Source of the DNA: Deltaproteobacteria bacterium
Lineage (GTDB): Bacteria > Desulfobacterota > Desulfobacteria > Desulfobacterales > SURF-15
Length of the DNA: 59,714 nucleotides
Assembly (NCBI GenBank): GCA_019309565.1
Contig: JAFDFZ010000019.1
Span: forward strand, 1 to 59,714
Reading direction: 5' to 3'
Positions 8,631 to 17,766 of this stretch are shown here, piece after piece. The first letter of the stretch is position 1. Each line of letters starts with the position of its first letter. The notes under the pieces are model-generated. The model worked only from the letters and a program-made list of their open reading frames with translations. It ran no database searches and was not told where the DNA came from. The position numbers and the translations under genes are program-made.

Positions 8631-9528
8631 GGTTTTTTTCCTTTTTCCGAAACTCAACCCCCAGTTTTCGTTCGAACACTTTTATGAGTGATCCTTTGTT
8701 CTCATCCCCAAGCCCTTCGGCAAGTGCCAATTGAAAAGTAGTGGTTGTGGCATGAACCAATGGCAAGGGGATTTTTTTATGAACGGAAATTTCCGCGGCA
8801 CTGATCAAATCCTTATACGCGTGTTTGATGGGATAGCCCTCATCGAATCGGTTTTCCAAAGCCAGAGGGACGAAAAACTCTGCGGCAAAACTACGCCCGG
8901 TTCCTGTTGTTATCACCTGGGTGATTTTTTCGGGATCCAAACCCAACTTGGCCGCCATGGGCAGCACTTCGGCAACACCGGCACAGCTGATATTGAACAG
9001 AAGCTGGTTGATCAGCTTGGCTAACTGTCCGCTTCCCACGGCCCCCATGTAAACCAGGCTGTTTCCGATGGCATTAAAAGCGGGACGAAGGGTTTCGAAA
9101 ACGCTTTCCTCTCCTCCGAACATAATGGTCAGGGCGCCTTCTTTTGCCCGCATCTCCATGCCCGAGACAGGGGCATCGGCAAAAGCTATCTTGCGCTGCC
9201 TGAGTCTGCGAGCGATCTCAAGCGTGGGTAAATAGCCGATGGTGCTCAAGTCCACCACGATCAACCCCTGTTTTGCACCGTGGATGATTCCCTTTTCTCC
9301 CAAAACCACTGACTCCACAATCTCGGTATTGGGCAGGCTCATGAAAATGACTTCAACTCGTTGGGCCATTTCAGCCGGGCTTTCAAAGGCCTTTGCTCCC
9401 TGATCGGTCAAAAACGTTACCGCCTCAGGATTGATATCAAGCACCCAAACATCAAAACCGGCCTTCACCAGATTCAGTGACATCCATTTTCCCATTTGTC
9501 CCAGACCTATAAATCCGATTTTTTTCAT
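8614..9528 (-). CDS. Beta-hydroxyacid dehydrogenase (3-hydroxyisobutyrate dehydrogenase family)
   Basis: A 304-residue NAD(P)-dependent oxidoreductase. The Rossmann motif [20 protein letters not shown] is at the N-terminus, the substrate motif [22 protein letters not shown] is in the middle, and the catalytic Lys lies in [13 protein letters not shown]. The start at 9528 is preferred over 9537 because AAGGG then sits 9-10 bases upstream instead of touching the ATG. It lies 18 bp after the aldolase gene. Family members oxidise 3-hydroxyisobutyrate, glycerate, tartronate semialdehyde or L-threonate; linkage with an IlvD-type dehydratase and a class II aldolase favours an acid-sugar or tartronate-type substrate (inference). 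Confidence 0.88.
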   Translation of the reverse strand: MKKIGFIGLGQMGKWMSLNLVKAGFDVWVLDINPEAVTFLTDQGAKAFESPAEMAQRVEVIFMSLPNTEIVESVVLGEKGIIHGAKQGLIVVDLSTIGYLPTLEIARRLRQRKIAFADAPVSGMEMRAKEGALTIMFGGEESVFETLRPAFNAIGNSLVYMGAVGSGQLAKLINQLLFNISCAGVAEVLPMAAKLGLDPEKITQVITTGTGRSFAAEFFVPLALENRFDEGYPIKHAYKDLISAAEISVHKKIPLPLVHATTTTFQLALAEGLGDENKGSLIKVFERKLGVEFRKKEKNHEPSP

Positions 9529-9546
9529 GTCATCCATCCCTTTGGT

Positions 9547-10152
9547 TCAGTATGAAACGGTTGGAATGGTTGCCTCGATATAAGCTATCTTTGCGGTATC
9601 TTCGGTTAAATCTGCGATGTAAAACGCGTGTTTTAAATCCCTTCCCATTGCCAGAATGCCGTGTTCTTTCATGAGAATACACGGCACCTCAGGGTTTGAT
9701 CTGATTCCCTCAATGACACAGTTTCGAAGCTCGGCAGATCCGGGCAGAAAGCATTCAATACAAGGAACATGCTTAAGATTTACTCTTGCCGACACGGTTA
9801 CCAGGGGCAACGGTTTTCCTTTGTTTGAAAAAGCCGTTGAATAGGGCGGATGAACATGGGCAATGGCCCCGATGTCCGCTCTGAGTTGATAGGCAGCAAG
9901 ATGAAAACCGGTCTCTTTTGAGCCTTTAAGGCCCAGCGGGGAGTCTAACACCTCCCCATGCAAGTTGACGAGTATGTTTTCCTCTGGCTGGACATCTCCC
10001 AAGGAGATGGCCGTGGGAGTAACTAAAACGGTGTCTGTTTCCGGGATTCGAACACTCAAATTGCCGCCTGTTCCTCCCACAAGACCACGATTAAAAGCTC
10101 TTTTTGAAAATTCCGACAATTCTTTTCGATAAAAATCTATATCTTTCATCAC
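9547..10152 (-). CDS. Class II aldolase/adducin-family protein
   Basis: A 201-residue zinc-type aldolase related to FucA/RhaD/OtnC. Visible motifs are GGTGGNLSVRIP (phosphate-binding loop), GSKETGFHLAAY (catalytic Glu), the metal-binding HVHPPYS pair and a later His in MKEHGILAMG. It would cleave or decarboxylate a phosphorylated or acidic sugar. AAAAGGAG lies just upstream of the ATG. It is the first gene of the three-gene minus-strand operon with the dehydrogenase and dehydratase. The exact substrate is unknown. Confidence 0.85.
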   Translation of the reverse strand: MMKDIDFYRKELSEFSKRAFNRGLVGGTGGNLSVRIPETDTVLVTPTAISLGDVQPEENILVNLHGEVLDSPLGLKGSKETGFHLAAYQLRADIGAIAHVHPPYSTAFSNKGKPLPLVTVSARVNLKHVPCIECFLPGSAELRNCVIEGIRSNPEVPCILMKEHGILAMGRDLKHAFYIADLTEDTAKIAYIEATIPTVSY

Positions 10153-10290
10153 TTCTCCTTTTAAATTTGTTATTGAGGGTTATATACCATATAAATTCAA
10201 CCAGGGTAATACCTGAATCTTACATTATTTTATCAGTCGATTTCGCAATGAAATACCATAAATTACATCCACTTCGTCCATACAACACTG

Positions 10291-10319
10291 TTGACACGAG
10301 CTGTCAAATTGAATATGTG
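10291..10319 (+). promoter_or_regulatory. Candidate sigma-70 promoter for cinA
   Basis: A perfect -35 TTGACA at 10291-10296 is followed after 17 bp by TATGTG (10314-10319), a half-matching -10. It lies about 55 bp before the cinA start in the 220-bp divergent space, which otherwise shows nothing recognisable. Pattern match only. Confidence 0.4.
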
Positions 10320-10374
10320 GGATCAATGATTTAATTTACACAGTAATCTGGATAACCTTAAAGGTAACAAAGCA

Positions 10375-11613
10375 ATGCAGGCCGAAATTATCATGATAGG
10401 CACCGAGCTTCTGTTGGGCCAAATTGTGGACACAAACGCAGCCTATCTTGCCAGGCAGGTCGCCGCCCTGGGTATCGATGTGTTTCGAAAAACAACCGTT
10501 GGCGATAACGAACAGCGAATTGCCGATGCTGTGCGCAAGGCGCTTGGCCGTTGTGATGTGGTAATAACCTCGGGAGGTCTTGGCCCAACGGTTGATGACA
10601 AAACCAGAAGCGCGGTTGCAAGCGCAACGGATCAACCCCTGATTCTGGATAAGAGGCTGCTTGAATTTATCGCAAATTTCTTCAAAAGGCGCGGTCTTGA
10701 ATTAGGGGAGAACAACAAACGCCAGGCCTATATCCCCCAAGGTTCAATCCCGATTGAAAACCCGGTGGGTACCGCACCTGGATTCATCGTCGAACACAAG
10801 GGTTCATGCGTAATATCCCTGCCGGGTGTTCCACGAGAACTTCATTATCTTACCGAGCATACCGTGTTGCCCTTTCTGCGTAAACGATTCGGGATAAAGA
10901 CGGTTATCAAGATTCGATTGCTTCGAACAGCCGGGATCGGTGAAAGCAACATCGACCGAATGATCGATGATCTGGAACAATCTACCAACCCCACGATCGG
11001 TCTTGCGGCCCACCCGGGATCTGTGGATATCAGAATCTGTGCAAAAGCAGAAAACGAAAAAGCCGCAAACCATTTGCTGGACAAAATGGAGGCAGAGGTT
11101 CGCTTACGGGTTGGAAATATCATTTACGGCACGGACAACGATACCATCGAGCGGGCTGTGGTGAAGCTATTACAAAGGAGAGGATTGACGGTTTCCATAG
11201 TTGAAACCAATACCGGAGGGAGCTTTGCATCGCGCCTAACCCAGGTTCCAGGGGGCTTTCAGGTATTGAAAAAAGCCCAAACCCTATCGATTCACAAGGC
11301 AATCGAACAACTATCTCTTAACACAGGAAAAAAACCTGATCTTGGCGCTGACTACGCCAACGCCGTTGCCTCGCATATCCGAAAAGTAACAGGTGCAGAT
11401 CTCGGTTTTGCAATCATCGGTGATGAAGATCCCAACGCAGGGCCCTTCAGAAAGATACCAGGGAATACATATATCGGTATTGATTTACGGGGTTCCGTCA
11501 CCAACCGACACCTTCAAATCGGTGGTATCGTAAACGATGCACGAATTCGAATCACCAGCTTTGCCTTCGAGGCCTTGAGACGGCGTTTAACTGAATTGGA
11601 AAAAGAGGATTGA
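10375..11613 (+). CDS. cinA: CinA-like protein (MoCF-biosynthesis domain plus PncC-like domain)
   Basis: A 412-residue CinA-family protein. The N-terminal molybdopterin-binding-like domain has AEIIMIGTELLLGQIVDTN and VITSGGLGPTVDD; the C-terminal domain corresponds to nicotinamide mononucleotide deamidase (PncC). In PncC the catalytic motif is usually ESCTGG; here it reads ETNTGGSFASRLT, so the catalytic Ser is replaced by Thr and the Cys by Asn. The deamidase activity may therefore be altered or absent. The ATG has AAAGG 10 bases upstream. The comB-like gene follows after 10 bp. Confidence 0.88.
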   Translation: MQAEIIMIGTELLLGQIVDTNAAYLARQVAALGIDVFRKTTVGDNEQRIADAVRKALGRCDVVITSGGLGPTVDDKTRSAVASATDQPLILDKRLLEFIANFFKRRGLELGENNKRQAYIPQGSIPIENPVGTAPGFIVEHKGSCVISLPGVPRELHYLTEHTVLPFLRKRFGIKTVIKIRLLRTAGIGESNIDRMIDDLEQSTNPTIGLAAHPGSVDIRICAKAENEKAANHLLDKMEAEVRLRVGNIIYGTDNDTIERAVVKLLQRRGLTVSIVETNTGGSFASRLTQVPGGFQVLKKAQTLSIHKAIEQLSLNTGKKPDLGADYANAVASHIRKVTGADLGFAIIGDEDPNAGPFRKIPGNTYIGIDLRGSVTNRHLQIGGIVNDARIRITSFAFEALRRRLTELEKED

Positions 11614-11623
11614 GGAATACATT

Positions 11624-12328
11624 TTGAAAATTAACCGTGGAAGTCTGCTGGCAGGTGCTGAATCTGCGCGCGGCATAACCATTGTCATCGATGTTTTTCG
11701 CGCGTTCACGTGTGCTCCTCTTCTTTTTGCAATGGGTATCAGGCGGTCGATTCTCGTACCGACGCCTAAAGAAGCCTTTGATTTAAGGAGAAAATCCCCT
11801 GAATTGATTTTGATCGGAGAAGTGGGGGGAGCTCCCATTGAGGGATTTGATTTTGGAAATTCCCCAAGCGAGCTCTTGAAACAGAACCCGGCACACTTTA
11901 AGGATAAAACCATTGTACAGAGGACTTCCGCTGGAGTTCAAGGAGCTTTAAGCGCTCTGAGAACCGCAGACGAAGTCCTTATCGGAAGCTTTGTACTTGC
12001 TCGTTCAACCGCAGAATATATTCTTTCAAAAAGGCCGAAACAGGTGAGCCTGGTGGCCATGGGCTGGAATTTGCAGGAAATCGCACCAGAAGACGAGTGG
12101 TGTGCAACCTATATTGCATCTCTTTTGGGCACGGGTACTTATGACCATCTACAGGCACTTCGAGAAATCATATTCCATAAGCAAGCTCAAAAATTCCTGC
12201 ATCCTGATAAACCTCACTTTCCTCCGGAAGATCCGGTTATTTGCCTTCAAAGAAACCTGTATGACTTCGTGCTGCGAGTGGAGCGGGAATCGGAATTGGT
12301 TGTGGTCAAGAAAATCGAAAACCCTTAA
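11624..12328 (+). CDS. 2-phosphosulfolactate phosphatase (ComB) family protein
   Basis: A 234-residue member of the ComB family, which removes phosphate from 2-phosphosulfolactate on the coenzyme M route. Family signatures are ITIVIDVFRAFTCAP near the N-terminus, LIGEVGGAPIEGFDFGNSP, and QRTSAGVQG where related proteins read TTNGT. It uses a TTG start (11624) with GAGG a few bases upstream, in the 10-bp space after cinA. Other coenzyme M genes are not in the window, so the substrate may be a different phosphorylated acid. Confidence 0.75.
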   Translation: MKINRGSLLAGAESARGITIVIDVFRAFTCAPLLFAMGIRRSILVPTPKEAFDLRRKSPELILIGEVGGAPIEGFDFGNSPSELLKQNPAHFKDKTIVQRTSAGVQGALSALRTADEVLIGSFVLARSTAEYILSKRPKQVSLVAMGWNLQEIAPEDEWCATYIASLLGTGTYDHLQALREIIFHKQAQKFLHPDKPHFPPEDPVICLQRNLYDFVLRVERESELVVVKKIENP

Positions 12329-12388
12329 AGCCCCTTTTGACATAAAAGCAATACACCCGCTGTTTCGCTTCTGGCGTTTAGGTTTAAC

Positions 12389-12712
12389 CTAAGAGAAGAT
12401 CTGATATTCCTCATCAAAACCGACTCCCATTCCCGTGGTCTCGGTATGCAGGACTTTACCGGTCAGACTGATGGATACCTGATTCCTGACGTCTTTTATT
12501 CTCTTAAGCTTGTTGAGCGGAAGCGTAAGATCAATATCGACTTTGGTTCCAACCGGCAGCGGTTTAGAGGTTTTGAAGAATGCCCCTCCGGAGCAGATAT
12601 TTCTTGTTATCAGCGTCACTTCCATCTTTTCCCTGCCGGGTTCTTTAAATCGCACTCTGGCGGGGATGGTCATCTCAAAGCGTTCAAGTTTCCTTCTTTC
12701 TGGAATTTGCAT
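12389..12712 (-). CDS. PilZ-domain protein
   Basis: A 107-residue stand-alone PilZ domain. The c-di-GMP-binding arginine motif is visible as RRKLERF at the N-terminus, and the second motif (usually DxSxxG) appears as NICSGGAFF, with Asn in place of Asp, followed by a beta-barrel and MGVGFDEE at the end. It probably binds c-di-GMP, perhaps more weakly. It stands alone, converging on the comB-like gene. Confidence 0.8.
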   Translation of the reverse strand: MQIPERRKLERFEMTIPARVRFKEPGREKMEVTLITRNICSGGAFFKTSKPLPVGTKVDIDLTLPLNKLKRIKDVRNQVSISLTGKVLHTETTGMGVGFDEEYQIFS

Positions 12713-12965
12713 AGAATCACCGCCATTTACCTGGTAAGGTGAATTTTTTAAAATCTATTTCTAAAAGTTCTTACTATTTGGTGTTAATTGATTACAATAC
12801 GTCAAACTTATGATTTTTTGTCGTATTTTCAGTTTAAAACCTTAACCTGTATCTACGTAGATAATATTACTTCAATTGAGACCGATCGCTCAATCGGGTA
12901 TGAAACAGCTATAGAAACACACAGGCGGTTATCCAGAAAAGAAATTGCTGTAAAGAACAGGAGCT

Positions 12966-13658
12966 TCAAAGATTTTTGACAGCCCACAGTGCTGCCTGAA
13001 GTCTGTTTGGCACGTTTATTTTTTTGAAAATATTGTAAACATGAGTTCTTACTGTGTGAGGGCTGATACAGAGTCTGTCGGCAATCTCTTCGTTTTTTAT
13101 ACCTGCTGCAACAAGGCTCAGTATCTCCATCTCTCGTGTGGTCAATATGTCACTCGCTTTTTGGAATTTTTCTTCCACCCCCCGTTCCTCTAGTATTCTT
13201 TTTGTCAGAATCTCTCGTGAAACCCACAGTTCATCGGCAAAAATAGCTCGAATACCTTTGGTTATCTGCCCGAGAGAATCATTCTCGTAAAAGAATCCTC
13301 GAATTCCGAAATCCAAAGCTCTTTGTGCATCACCAGGGTCAAAGACGACGTTAAACAGCGCAATGTAATGGGAAGGCGGCGTACTTTCATCAAATGTTTT
13401 CAGTTCTTCTAAAAGGGAATCCAATGGCTTCTCAAGGCAATCCCACAGAAAAAGTACCGGCTTTCCGTTTCCCTGTTTTACGGTAAGGGGGACCTGGTTA
13501 AAATCCTCAGCCTGGATGCAGGTCACACCGGTTTCTTTTTCTAAGAACAAGGCAAGGAGGTTGTTTTGTAATTTGTGAGGGCCGATGATGCAAATGGCTC
13601 GATCGCTAAGAGATTCCATCTGGTTTTCTTCTTGGGACATGGCAGGCTTTCGAGGCAC
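12966..13658 (-). CDS. LuxR-family transcription regulator, CsgD-like
   Basis: A 230-residue regulator. The C-terminal 65 residues form a LuxR/GerE helix-turn-helix (LTTREMEILSLVAAGIKNEE, then LCISPHTVRTHVYNIFKKIN). The N-terminal 130 residues look like a diverged receiver domain, as in CsgD, without a clear set of phosphorylation residues, so control may not be by phosphorylation. The start is uncertain: GTG at 13658 has AGGTGA close by; ATG at 13640 and 13619 are alternatives. With the nearby PilZ gene it may belong to surface or biofilm control (inference). Confidence 0.78.
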   Translation of the reverse strand: MPRKPAMSQEENQMESLSDRAICIIGPHKLQNNLLALFLEKETGVTCIQAEDFNQVPLTVKQGNGKPVLFLWDCLEKPLDSLLEELKTFDESTPPSHYIALFNVVFDPGDAQRALDFGIRGFFYENDSLGQITKGIRAIFADELWVSREILTKRILEERGVEEKFQKASDILTTREMEILSLVAAGIKNEEIADRLCISPHTVRTHVYNIFKKINVPNRLQAALWAVKNL

Positions 13659-13839
13659 ATCACCTGGTTAATGCAACTTCACCTAACGGCTCTTCCAAAC
13701 CATTCGGCAATGCATATATCACAGTTTTTATTGCGTGTACAAGTAGTTGGTAGGACAAAACCCGGGCGAACTTAAAATTCCTTACCCAACGAAAACTTTG
13801 TGGCTATCTTAAAACGTGAATGGAATGCTACAAAGATTA

Positions 13840-15189
13840 TCAGACAACTCCTTGATCTAACATGGCATTCACAACCCTGATAAATCCGGCGATATTGGCA
13901 CCTGCCAGGTAATTACCCGGTTCACCATATTCCGCCGCAGCCTGAAGGCAGGTGCGATGAATGCCTTTCATGATAGGCTTCAAGCGGTTATCTATTTCTT
14001 CGGCCGTCCAGCTAAGCCGCATGCTGTTTTGAGCCATCTCCAGGCCGGATACGGCCACGCCTCCGGCATTTGCCGCTTTGCTTGGGGCGTAAAGAATTTT
14101 CTTATCCCGGAAGATAGCTACTGCCTCGGGAGTAGAAGCCATATCGGCACCTTCGCAAACCAGTTTGGTGCCATGATTGATCAGGTTATAAGCATCCTTT
14201 GCCTGAATATCATTCTGGATCGCACACGGAAACGCACAGTCCGCCCAGTGATCCCACAGAGGATTGTAGTCTAAACCTGTATCCGCCTCGGTGTAAACCG
14301 CTTGTGGATAGGCTGCTGTGTATTCTTCAATCCGTCCCCTCTTGATGTTTTTAAGATGTTTTACAAAGTCCAGTTTCTTTCTGTCAATCCCTTCTTCATC
14401 GTAAATGTAACCCGAAGAATCCGACAGCGTTAAAACCTTGCCTCCCATTTCAATTATCTTCTCAGCAGTATGTTGTGCGACATTTCCGGCACCCGACACC
14501 AAACAGGTTTTTCCTTCCAGCGTGTCGTTTCGGGTGGCAAGCATCTCAACGGCAAAATATACCACACCGTATCCCGGCGCCTGTGTTCGAACAAGACTGC
14601 CCCCCCAGCCCAGGCTCTTTCCGGTGATCATACCGGTGAACTCATTTTGAAGCTTCTTGTACATACCGAAAAGATACCCTATCTCTCTTGCCCCAACCCC
14701 GATGCCTCCCTCGGGTACATCCGTATCCGGGCCAATGTGGCGGAACAGTTCAGTCATAAAGCTTTGACAAAACCGCATCACCTCATGGTCAGATTTGCCT
14801 TTGGGCTCAAAATCGGCCCCACCTTTGGCACCGCCTAAATGCAGAGTAGTGAGCGCATTTTTCATCACCTGCTCGAAGGCAAGAAACTTCATGATGCTTA
14901 AATTTACAGATGGATGAAACCGCAAACCGCCTTTGTAAGGACCGATGGCATTGTTCATCTGAATGCGAAATCCACGGTTTACACGCACCCGCCCCTCATC
15001 ATCTATCCATGGTACCCGAAATGTTATCACACGGTCCGGCTCGGTTAGCCGCTGGAGGATACCGGCGCGAACGTATTCCGGGTTTCGATCCAGCACGGGC
15101 TTTACCGTGTCCATAACCTCCTCCACCGCCTGGTGGAATTCATGTTCACCGGGATCTCTTTCTTGGATTGATTCCATTATGCCAGACAT
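13840..15189 (-). CDS. gdhA: Glutamate dehydrogenase, NADP-type hexameric
   Basis: A 449-residue glutamate dehydrogenase, converting 2-oxoglutarate and ammonia to glutamate. The catalytic region reads GPYKGGLRFHPSVN, GGAKGGADFEPKGKSD (catalytic Lys) and DVPEGGIGVGAREIGYL; the Rossmann motif is VSGAGNVAQHTAEKI. Its length and DVPxGxIGVG motif fit the small hexameric NADP class. The ATG has GAGGTGAGGTG directly upstream. It is a single-gene unit. Confidence 0.95.
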   Translation of the reverse strand: MSGIMESIQERDPGEHEFHQAVEEVMDTVKPVLDRNPEYVRAGILQRLTEPDRVITFRVPWIDDEGRVRVNRGFRIQMNNAIGPYKGGLRFHPSVNLSIMKFLAFEQVMKNALTTLHLGGAKGGADFEPKGKSDHEVMRFCQSFMTELFRHIGPDTDVPEGGIGVGAREIGYLFGMYKKLQNEFTGMITGKSLGWGGSLVRTQAPGYGVVYFAVEMLATRNDTLEGKTCLVSGAGNVAQHTAEKIIEMGGKVLTLSDSSGYIYDEEGIDRKKLDFVKHLKNIKRGRIEEYTAAYPQAVYTEADTGLDYNPLWDHWADCAFPCAIQNDIQAKDAYNLINHGTKLVCEGADMASTPEAVAIFRDKKILYAPSKAANAGGVAVSGLEMAQNSMRLSWTAEEIDNRLKPIMKGIHRTCLQAAAEYGEPGNYLAGANIAGFIRVVNAMLDQGVV

Positions 15190-15321
15190 AAATCACCTCA
15201 CCTCGAGCGCTTCACCCCGAGGTTTCTAAACCCCATATCAAAATAGCATGCACACTCAATTTATAAGTGCCTTATCACCGCGACTTTTTTAATCGTTCTG
15301 TAACTACGGGGACAATTAGCC

Positions 15322-16110
15322 TCATTCACCAACGAATCCTTCTTTCATAAGTTTCAATACTTCCTTTCCGCGATCGATGATGAAATTGCTCTCGTAAGAA
15401 CAGGTAATCATGCGCATACCCTGCTGCATCCAGTATCGGATCATGTCTATTCCCGCTATGTGGGTGCCTGAAGCAATGTTCGCCTCTTTACAGGCATCAA
15501 CCACTTTTTGAATGGCTTTTTTCATTTCCGGATGCCCTCCCTTACCAGGGTATCCCATATCAAGAGACAGATCCATGGTACCCATCATACAAACGTCTAT
15601 TCCTGGAACCGCGGCTATTTTTGCGACGTTTCCGATAGCCTGACGACTTTCGATCTGGGCTATCAGCAGAACTTCATCATTGCAACCCTTAAAATAGCTG
15701 GCATGGTCCTCGGCGGCCTGAAGTTCCTTTAAACGGAAAGGAGGTACCGCCGCACCCCGTCTTCCCTCAGGGGGATATTTTGCATATTGAACCAGGTCTG
15801 CGGCTTCCTGCTCCGTATCGATGTGAGGAACCCATATACCCTCCGCTCCCATATCCAGCGCCTTGGCCACATTGGAATAATTTAACTCCGGAATCCTAAC
15901 GATACCTGTTATCGCACTTTTTCTGGCATACTGTAAGATCCCGGTGATGATGGGCATATCATATCTGGCATGTTCCATGTCGAGAACAAAATAATCAAAG
16001 CCCGCAAGCTCCAGAAGATCCACAATCGGATTTGTCAACATCTCCTTGATCATTGTTCCAAACACAAATTCATCATTTTTCAGCTTCCTTTTGACTGCAT
16101 TCTGCCTCAT
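15322..16110 (-). CDS. HpcH/HpaI-family aldolase
   Basis: A 262-residue class II pyruvate-type aldolase. Motifs include FDYFVLDMEHARYDMPII (catalytic His region), GIVRIPELNYSNVAKALDMGA, the conserved RRGAAVPP loop and IAQIESRQAIGNV with the metal-binding Glu, followed by MMGTMDLSLDMG (metal Asp). It would cleave a 4-hydroxy-2-oxo acid to pyruvate plus aldehyde, or run a related retro-aldol. ATG at 16110 has GGAGG 7 bases upstream and is preferred to ATG 16122. It is last in the long minus-strand cluster, 120 bp after the relic of an M protein, and may process the pathway product. Confidence 0.85.
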   Translation of the reverse strand: MRQNAVKRKLKNDEFVFGTMIKEMLTNPIVDLLELAGFDYFVLDMEHARYDMPIITGILQYARKSAITGIVRIPELNYSNVAKALDMGAEGIWVPHIDTEQEAADLVQYAKYPPEGRRGAAVPPFRLKELQAAEDHASYFKGCNDEVLLIAQIESRQAIGNVAKIAAVPGIDVCMMGTMDLSLDMGYPGKGGHPEMKKAIQKVVDACKEANIASGTHIAGIDMIRYWMQQGMRMITCSYESNFIIDRGKEVLKLMKEGFVGE

Positions 16111-16230
16111 GTCATCCTCCATAAAATGATTTTAACCCAACGATGGAATCGCAACTGTGTCTCACGCTGGGCGCGCGTTTCGGCATTTCTATACCTTGTT
16201 CCGCCCCTCTTCGAGCAAAGTTCTGTTGGC

Positions 16231-16350
16231 TTACAGTTCTGCCAGTATTTTTAGCTGTTCAGCGGCCCTTAAAGGATTGAAAATACCACACGGACAGGGT
16301 TTTGCAAGCTTTTTTCCAGCCTCCATCAAGCGTGGTACCTGATTGAGCGT
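16231..16350 (-). pseudogene. C-terminal relic of a fourth M-family (MTHSLHR) gene
   Basis: Between the HpcH gene and the first M paralogue, the minus strand encodes a short open stretch ending LAKPCPCGIFNPLRAAEQL... with TAA at 16231-16233. This matches the C-terminal signature of the three neighbouring paralogues (LARPCTCGIYNPYRS, LASPCICGIVNPHRS, LARFCYCGIFNPVRC). The frame is open only to about 16404 and carries none of the N-terminal or MCGH motifs. It is best explained as the remains of a fourth copy, though a separate mini-protein from ATG 16326 (about 31 residues) cannot be excluded. Confidence 0.65.
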
Positions 16351-16393
16351 GGTAGATCTAAAGGGGGGCTGTCTTGTTAACGAACAGGCATAG

Positions 16394-17041
16394 CTAAAGC
16401 CGTTTTACCGTATAAAGAGGAGCCGTATCTTTTAAGAGCTGAGCTGAGCGGTGTGGATTTACGATTCCACAAATACATGGGGAAGCGAGTGTCAAGCTCC
16501 CTTGCCACGGGTTTGTTTTATGGGTCTTGATTTTCCGGATAACATCCCGAACCAGGTTCGGTGACACCATTCCATGGCCGCACATGGTTGTGAGCTGGCG
16601 GATGTCGGCAGGGGGCAGGATAGCGGTGTTACCCAAAATACCAAGGGAGATGTTGATGGTATGCGGATCCAGCCCCATCTCTTCTGTAATCTTCCGGATG
16701 CGGTCGATGAGGCCACTTACGATGATAGAAATTCCTTCATCCGCCTTTTGTATTCGAAGCAGGATTTCCTTTATTTTTTCTTTGCTGTTGAAAACCGCAT
16801 ATGCACGGGTTCCGTCGACGATGCTGTTTAAAATTTCATCGGGGCTGACACCGCTGTACATATTTCTGCGCAACGAAGATACCAGTGCGTTGCAGGGGCC
16901 TGTCTGGTAAACAAACTCCATTAATCTGCGCACCTTCGGGGCGCTGCCAGCATAATTGAAACCCCTGGCCGGAAATATAAACAATACGTAATCTTGCTCC
17001 AGGGAATCAATGGTTCCTTCTCGATGCAAGCTGTGAGTCAT
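16394..17041 (-). CDS. M-family protein 1 (unrecognised Cys/His-rich protein)
   Basis: A 215-residue protein of a family I do not recognise. It shares fixed motifs with two neighbours: N-terminal MTHSLHR (His3, His6), IIVSGLIDR near 107-114, DPHTINISLG (His127), TTMCGHGMVSP (Cys154, His156) and PCICGIVNPHR (Cys189, Cys191). Three Cys and several His conserved in all three paralogues suggest a metal or Fe-S site. It is closest to M3 (18580), the same length and largely identical in the motif regions. No signal peptide or membrane segment. Unlike M2 and M3 it has no ferredoxin gene directly before it. The Shine-Dalgarno sequence is weak. Confidence 0.75.
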   Translation of the reverse strand: MTHSLHREGTIDSLEQDYVLFIFPARGFNYAGSAPKVRRLMEFVYQTGPCNALVSSLRRNMYSGVSPDEILNSIVDGTRAYAVFNSKEKIKEILLRIQKADEGISIIVSGLIDRIRKITEEMGLDPHTINISLGILGNTAILPPADIRQLTTMCGHGMVSPNLVRDVIRKIKTHKTNPWQGSLTLASPCICGIVNPHRSAQLLKDTAPLYTVKRL

Positions 17042-17107
17042 AGGATTTGCTTTCCGTTTATTTTTAACATGAAACGATGTGATGGCCGAACAGGTTATCT
17101 CTTAAAA

Positions 17108-17749
17108 TCACCGAGATTGGTTGCCGTTTTCAGCGACGGTTTTGGTTAAAATCTCGGTGCACCTAACCGGATTGAAAATACCGCAGTAGCAGAACCGTGC
17201 CAGCTCCAAAGCGCCCTCATCCGGCGTTAACCTGCCGCGTCTTACCTGCCTTCTGATGTGTTCGACAAATTTCGGTGATATCATGTGATGGCCGCACATG
17301 GTCGTGATCGAAAGCGTGGTGTCATCCGGCAACATCTCTTTATTACCCCACACTCCAAGAGAATAATTAATGGAATGTGGAGTGACACCTGCTTCCCTGC
17401 AGGCCGGAATCACCTCCGAGAGCACGCCTGAAATTACGACAGACATGCCCGTGTCTTTTTCTTTGATCCGTTTCAAGAATTCAACAACCTGCTCTCTTCT
17501 GGTAAAAACACCCCGCAGCCGGGATTTATCTGTGATTCTGTCTTTTATCTCCTCAACGGAATAGGAGATTTTTGGTCCTGTTTTTACATCGCCCCAGTTT
17601 TCCGACCCTACGGCTTCTGCGGCTGCAATAAACTCAAGTGCCTTTGGCTTGATGTTCTTATCATTGACCCCCTTTGTCTGATACATGAACCAGACGAAGT
17701 CTTTTTTTTGAGATTCGATGTCGCCTGAACGATGCAGGGAATGTGTCAT
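17108..17749 (-). CDS. M-family protein 2 (diverged paralogue)
   Basis: A 213-residue member of the same unrecognised family, clearly more diverged than M1 and M3. It keeps MTHSLHR, TPHSINYSLGVWGN (His125), TTMCGHHMISP (Cys152, His154) and FCYCGIFNPVR (Cys187, Cys189), while the region 30-80 differs. The retained residues in a diverged copy mark them as the functional core. AAGGAG lies upstream of the ATG. It starts 17 bp after the ferredoxin-fusion gene at 17767, with which it forms a pair. Function unknown. Confidence 0.75.
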   Translation of the reverse strand: MTHSLHRSGDIESQKKDFVWFMYQTKGVNDKNIKPKALEFIAAAEAVGSENWGDVKTGPKISYSVEEIKDRITDKSRLRGVFTRREQVVEFLKRIKEKDTGMSVVISGVLSEVIPACREAGVTPHSINYSLGVWGNKEMLPDDTTLSITTMCGHHMISPKFVEHIRRQVRRGRLTPDEGALELARFCYCGIFNPVRCTEILTKTVAENGNQSR

Positions 17750-17766
17750 TGTAATACTCCTTGTTT

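Noticed and set aside
15299..15312. GTAACTACGGGG after the HpcH gene, similar to the C-family end
   Set aside because: Only about 12 bases match and the following sequence differs; too short to call a repeat copy.
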